A stretch of DNA of 64,000 nt from Maritimibacter sp. (GTDB taxonomy: Bacteria > Pseudomonadota > Alphaproteobacteria > Rhodobacterales > Rhodobacteraceae): assembly GCA_002695005.1 (NCBI GenBank), contig NZNT01000029.1, positions 124,001 through 188,000 of the forward strand, written 5' to 3'. The notes beneath the pieces were generated by a model. It did not search any database. It had not been told where the DNA came from and saw only the letters and a program-made list of their open reading frames with translations. Positions within the stretch are counted from its first letter, which is position 1; the number at the start of each line of letters is the position of its first letter. Shown here piece by piece: positions 60,770 through 64,000 of the stretch. The position numbers were made by a program, and so were the translations under genes.

Positions 60770-63713
60770 GCCCAGCGCCACCCCCCGCGTCTTCGCCCAG
60801 GCCCCTGGGGTCGATTTCCCGCGTGCCGTGATCGACGGGCTTCGTGCCAGGTTGGCGGACCAACCCCCCGACGCGATGGCACGGGTGACGCTGTTCGTAA
60901 ACACGACGCGCATGAAGCGTCGGATCGCAGACTTGTTTGACGATGGGCCACCCGCACTTTTGCCGCGCATACGACTTGTGACTGACCTTGGCCACGACGC
61001 GGCTATGGCGGACCTCTCGCCTGCGGTATCGCCGCTGCGGCGCCGGCTGGAGCTTGCCAGCTTGATTTCCGACCTGCTGGAAAGCCAGCCGGACCTCGCC
61101 CCGCGGCACGCGATCTACGCGCTGGCCGACAGTCTCGCCGCGCTGATGGACGAGATGCAGGGTGAAGGTGTCGGGCCCAAAGCATTGCAGGACCTCGACG
61201 TCGACCGGCATTCCGCCTACTGGGCGCGTAGCCTTGCCTTCGTGTCGCTGGTCGAAAAGTTCTTTGGCGCAGGGAGCAGCGAGCCACCTGACCTCGAAGC
61301 GAGGCAGCGGCGGGTGATCGAGCGGATTACGGCGACCTGGCAGGTATCGCCGCCGTCCGATCCGATCATCATCGCGGGGTCCACCGGGTCACGCGGCGCG
61401 ACTGCGATGCTGATGGAGACCGTGGCGCGGCTTCCACAAGGGGCCGTGATCCTGCCGGGATACGACTTCGATATGCCGGCGAAGGCCTGGAGCGGGATGG
61501 ACGATCAGATGGTCGCCGAGGATCATCCGCAGTACCGATTTCACCGTCTGCTTTCTGCGCTCGCTCTCGGCCCCGAAGACGTTCGGCACTGGCATTCAAT
61601 CAACGCCCCTGCCCCACGGCGCAATGCTCTCATCTCGCTCGCGCTGCGGCCCGCGCCAGTCACGGATCAGTGGCAGGCTGAGGGGCCGGGGTTCACGGAT
61701 GTGGGCGAGGCGACGGCGCATTTGTCGTTGATCGAAGCCCCGACACCAAGGGAGGAGGCGGCAGCGATTTCAGTTGTGCTGCGGGACGCGGCCGAGCGTG
61801 GATTATCGGCAGCGCTCATCACACCCGACCGGGTGCTGACCCGCCAAGTGACCGCCGCGCTGGACCGTTGGGACATCCGGCCCGATGACAGCGCGGGGCA
61901 ACCGCTCCCGCTCACCGCACCCGGGCGCCTCTTGCGCCATGTCGCGGAGCTGCGGGGCCGCAAAGTGACGGGTGTGGATCTGCTTACTGTACTGAAGCAC
62001 CCACTCACACATCGCGGTGCGGACCGGAACGAGCACCTTCGCCTCGCGCGGGAACTGGAACTGACTGGCCTACGCCGCGGGATGCCCTTTCCCGACCTCG
62101 TGACGCTTGCGTCATGGGCGGATAAGAATAAGCGGGACGCGGCCTGGGCGGAATGGGCCGGGCGCTGGATCGCTGACGTTGGCGACGCACATACAGCACC
62201 GCTCGCCGACCACGTCGCCGCCACCATCGGCTTGACAGAACGGCTGGTCGCCGGAGCCAAGGATGGCCCACCCGACGAGTTGTGGGCGCGGGAAGCGGGC
62301 CGTGAAGCACGGCGCGTCGTCGGCGAGCTGGAACGCGAAGCGGAGCATGGCGGCGAGATGTCGGCCTCGGACTTCCGCGACCTCTTCAGCGCCGTACTGA
62401 ATACCGGCTCGGTGCGCAATCCGGACGCCCCTTATCCCGGCATCCGTATTTGGGGCACGCTGGAAGCACGGGTCGGCGGCGCTGAACTCGTCATTCTCGC
62501 CGGGCTGAACGAAGGCGTCTGGCCCGAGCGTCCTTCCCCGGATCCGTGGATGAACAGGGACATGCGCAAGGAACTGGGTCTTTTACTTCCGGAACGACGA
62601 ATCGGCCTGTCCGCACATGATTTCCAGCAGGGGATCGGCGCGCCGGAGGTAATTCTGTCCCGTTCGCTTAGGGACGAGGAGGCCGAGACGGTGCCCTCGC
62701 GCTGGATCAACCGGATGACGAACCTGATGTCCGGGATGTCGGAGGCTGGCGCGGAGGCGTTGGCCGCCATGAAGGATCGGGGCGCGGCTTGGCTCTCGGT
62801 CGCGCGGGAACTCGACCGGCCCCAGCGCGACAGACACCGGGTCGCGCCGGCTCCGCGCCCCTCGCCCCGGCCGCCGGTGGAGGTGCGGCCGACAGCCCTG
62901 TCCTTCACCCGGATCAGTACGCTCATTCGTGACCCCTATGCAATTTATGGGCAAAAGATCCTGCGCCTGCACGCGCTCGACCCGCTGCACCAATCGCCCG
63001 ACGCACCCCTGCGCGGAACGGCGATCCATGACGTGATGGAGCGATTCATCAAGGAGCGGCCTAAGACCGAAGCCCGCGCGGACGCCCGGAGACGGCTCAT
63101 GTCCATAGCACGCGAAGAGTTCGAGACGACGGCGCCCTGGCCCGCCACGCGGCTTCTCTGGCTCGCGAAGCTGGAGCGTGTTGCGGATTGGTTTCTCGAA
63201 GGGGAGGATGAACGCCAGAAACAGGTCACCCACATCCACACCGAGGTCGCGGGCAAAGCTACATTCGGCTCTCCACCCTTCACGCTTTACGGCAAAGCCG
63301 ACCGGATAGACCTGCGCGATGACGGTCAGGTTGCGATTTATGACTACAAGACCGGCGCGCCGCCCTCGGAGAAGCAGCAGCGTGCCTATGACAAGCAACT
63401 GCTGCTGGAGGCGCTTGTGGCCCGGGCCGGAGGGTTCGACGGGCTTGGAAAGCTGGCGACCGCGCGAGTGGCCTATATCGGTCTCGGCGCCACGCCGAAA
63501 GTCGTCCCGATCGACGTGACATCAGCCGATCTTGAGCGCGTTCAGGCTGAACTAGAGACGATTCTCGCCTATTTCCAGGATCGAGACCGGGGCTATACTT
63601 CACGGCGGGTTGTAGAAAGCTCAGCTCGGTTTGGCGGGGACTACGACCACCTCGCCCGGTACGGCGAGTGGGACCATACCGCTGACCCAGAGGGCACGGA
63701 GGTGGGCGAATGA
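60762..63713 (+). CDS. addB: AddB subunit of the AddAB helicase-nuclease
   Basis: Double-strand-break repair exonuclease subunit with AddA, alphaproteobacterial type. MFEPSATPRVFAQAPGVDFP is a typical AddB start and gives 983 residues; ATG 60753 and a frame further upstream are less likely. The inactivated helicase-like N-terminal half spans residues 1-600. The C-terminal RecB-like nuclease is GTAIHDVMERFI, then LYGKADRIDLRDDGQVAIYD with YKTGAPPSEKQQR (the D-Y-K active site). It overlaps the upstream gene by 8 bp and addA by 4 bp (ATGA). Confidence 0.95.
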   Translation: MFEPSATPRVFAQAPGVDFPRAVIDGLRARLADQPPDAMARVTLFVNTTRMKRRIADLFDDGPPALLPRIRLVTDLGHDAAMADLSPAVSPLRRRLELASLISDLLESQPDLAPRHAIYALADSLAALMDEMQGEGVGPKALQDLDVDRHSAYWARSLAFVSLVEKFFGAGSSEPPDLEARQRRVIERITATWQVSPPSDPIIIAGSTGSRGATAMLMETVARLPQGAVILPGYDFDMPAKAWSGMDDQMVAEDHPQYRFHRLLSALALGPEDVRHWHSINAPAPRRNALISLALRPAPVTDQWQAEGPGFTDVGEATAHLSLIEAPTPREEAAAISVVLRDAAERGLSAALITPDRVLTRQVTAALDRWDIRPDDSAGQPLPLTAPGRLLRHVAELRGRKVTGVDLLTVLKHPLTHRGADRNEHLRLARELELTGLRRGMPFPDLVTLASWADKNKRDAAWAEWAGRWIADVGDAHTAPLADHVAATIGLTERLVAGAKDGPPDELWAREAGREARRVVGELEREAEHGGEMSASDFRDLFSAVLNTGSVRNPDAPYPGIRIWGTLEARVGGAELVILAGLNEGVWPERPSPDPWMNRDMRKELGLLLPERRIGLSAHDFQQGIGAPEVILSRSLRDEEAETVPSRWINRMTNLMSGMSEAGAEALAAMKDRGAAWLSVARELDRPQRDRHRVAPAPRPSPRPPVEVRPTALSFTRISTLIRDPYAIYGQKILRLHALDPLHQSPDAPLRGTAIHDVMERFIKERPKTEARADARRRLMSIAREEFETTAPWPATRLLWLAKLERVADWFLEGEDERQKQVTHIHTEVAGKATFGSPPFTLYGKADRIDLRDDGQVAIYDYKTGAPPSEKQQRAYDKQLLLEALVARAGGFDGLGKLATARVAYIGLGATPKVVPIDVTSADLERVQAELETILAYFQDRDRGYTSRRVVESSARFGGDYDHLARYGEWDHTADPEGTEVGE

Positions 63714-64000
63714 GCCGGGACGAAGCCACGCAGTGCCAGATCGACGCTGCCGATCCAACCGGCAACACTTGGCTTTCTGCGAACGCGGGGTCCGGCAAGA
63801 CCCGCGTGCTGACCGACCGCGTGGCGCGGCTTTTGTTGGAAGATGTACCGCCTCAGAACATCCTGTGCCTGACCTATACCAAGGCCGCCGCGAGCGAGAT
63901 GCAAAACCGGCTTTTCAAGCGCCTTGGGGCCTGGGCGATGCTGGACGACAGCGCGCTCGAGTCCGAGCTCGATGTGCTTGGTGTTACGGAAGCACCGGAC
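63710..64000 (+). CDS. addA: AddA helicase-nuclease subunit, N-terminal fragment (cut by window edge)
   Basis: UvrD-type helicase/nuclease partner of AddB. Only 97 codons are visible. They contain the N-terminal Q-like region TQCQIDAADPTGNTWLSANA, Walker A ANAGSGKTRVLTDRVARLLL and motif Ia ILCLTYTKAAASEMQNRLFK, both standard for AddA. It starts at ATG 63710, overlapping the addB stop. Confidence 0.94.
   Translation, partial: MSRDEATQCQIDAADPTGNTWLSANAGSGKTRVLTDRVARLLLEDVPPQNILCLTYTKAAASEMQNRLFKRLGAWAMLDDSALESELDVLGVTEAPD

Overview
The window is high-GC alphaproteobacterial chromosome, most likely from a marine or photoheterotrophic member of the Rhodobacterales (Roseobacter/Rhodobacter group). 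This rests on a RegB-SenC-RegA redox system, a RpoE-ChrR singlet-oxygen pair with its divergent oxidoreductase operon, a smo/mtlK polyol operon in the R. sphaeroides order, a napEFDABC operon, a DUF2793 tail-fibre-like gene and CtrA-type TTAA-N7-TTAA boxes. No rRNA, CRISPR array, insertion sequence or prophage was seen. There is one tRNA (tRNA-Pro, anticodon CGG). Functions are assigned from recognisable motifs and family resemblance only; no database search was run.

Layout. 1-7.7 kb: truncated KefB-type antiporter, STAS-less SulP transporter, rlmH and rsfS, MscS channel, acyl-CoA synthetase, SOUL protein, GNAT acetyltransferase. 7.7-18 kb: leucine genes leuC, leuD and leuB, interrupted by an MFS transporter, a membrane protein coupled to a secreted EEP-fold protein, and a divergent NAD(P)-epimerase/LysR pair; then a DMT transporter and tRNA-Pro. 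18-24 kb: FNR-type regulator divergent from napEFDABC, then a 56-residue TatA. 24-27.2 kb: two IalB-family genes flank a head-to-head pair that both look 5'-truncated (TpsB barrel without POTRA; alpha/beta hydrolase with a stub of a LuxR-type region). 27.3-37.1 kb: polyol regulator, ABC importer, two polyol dehydrogenases, a HAD phosphatase and an FGGY pentulose kinase. 37.1-40.4 kb: TetR regulator, DUF2793 protein with a CtrA box, aroQ-aroE. 40.4-44.6 kb: RpoE-ChrR and the divergent SDR/DUF1365/FAD operon. 44.8-49.6 kb: TRAP transporter whose large permease carries a coiled-coil extension of about 325 residues. 49.7-54.1 kb: P-loop kinase, tandem DUF1036 proteins, a LysR gene and small proteins. 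54.1-56.9 kb: regA, senC, regB. 57-64 kb: a kinase-less PAS protein (probable DivL), tsaE, amgK- and murU-like genes, addB and the start of addA.

Regulatory logic. Anaerobic respiration is served by a near-consensus FNR site before nap and a perfect TTGAT-N4-ATCAA site before regA. Singlet-oxygen stress is served by two mirror-image ECF promoters that share a compact intergenic region. Cell-cycle/GTA control is suggested by perfect TTAA-N7-TTAA sites before both the tail-fibre-like gene and the DivL-like gene. The least expected items are the 11-bp-phased GTGCAC array between leuC and leuD, the short coupled ORF before rsfS, the double-truncation junction near 25.76 kb and the DctM extension.
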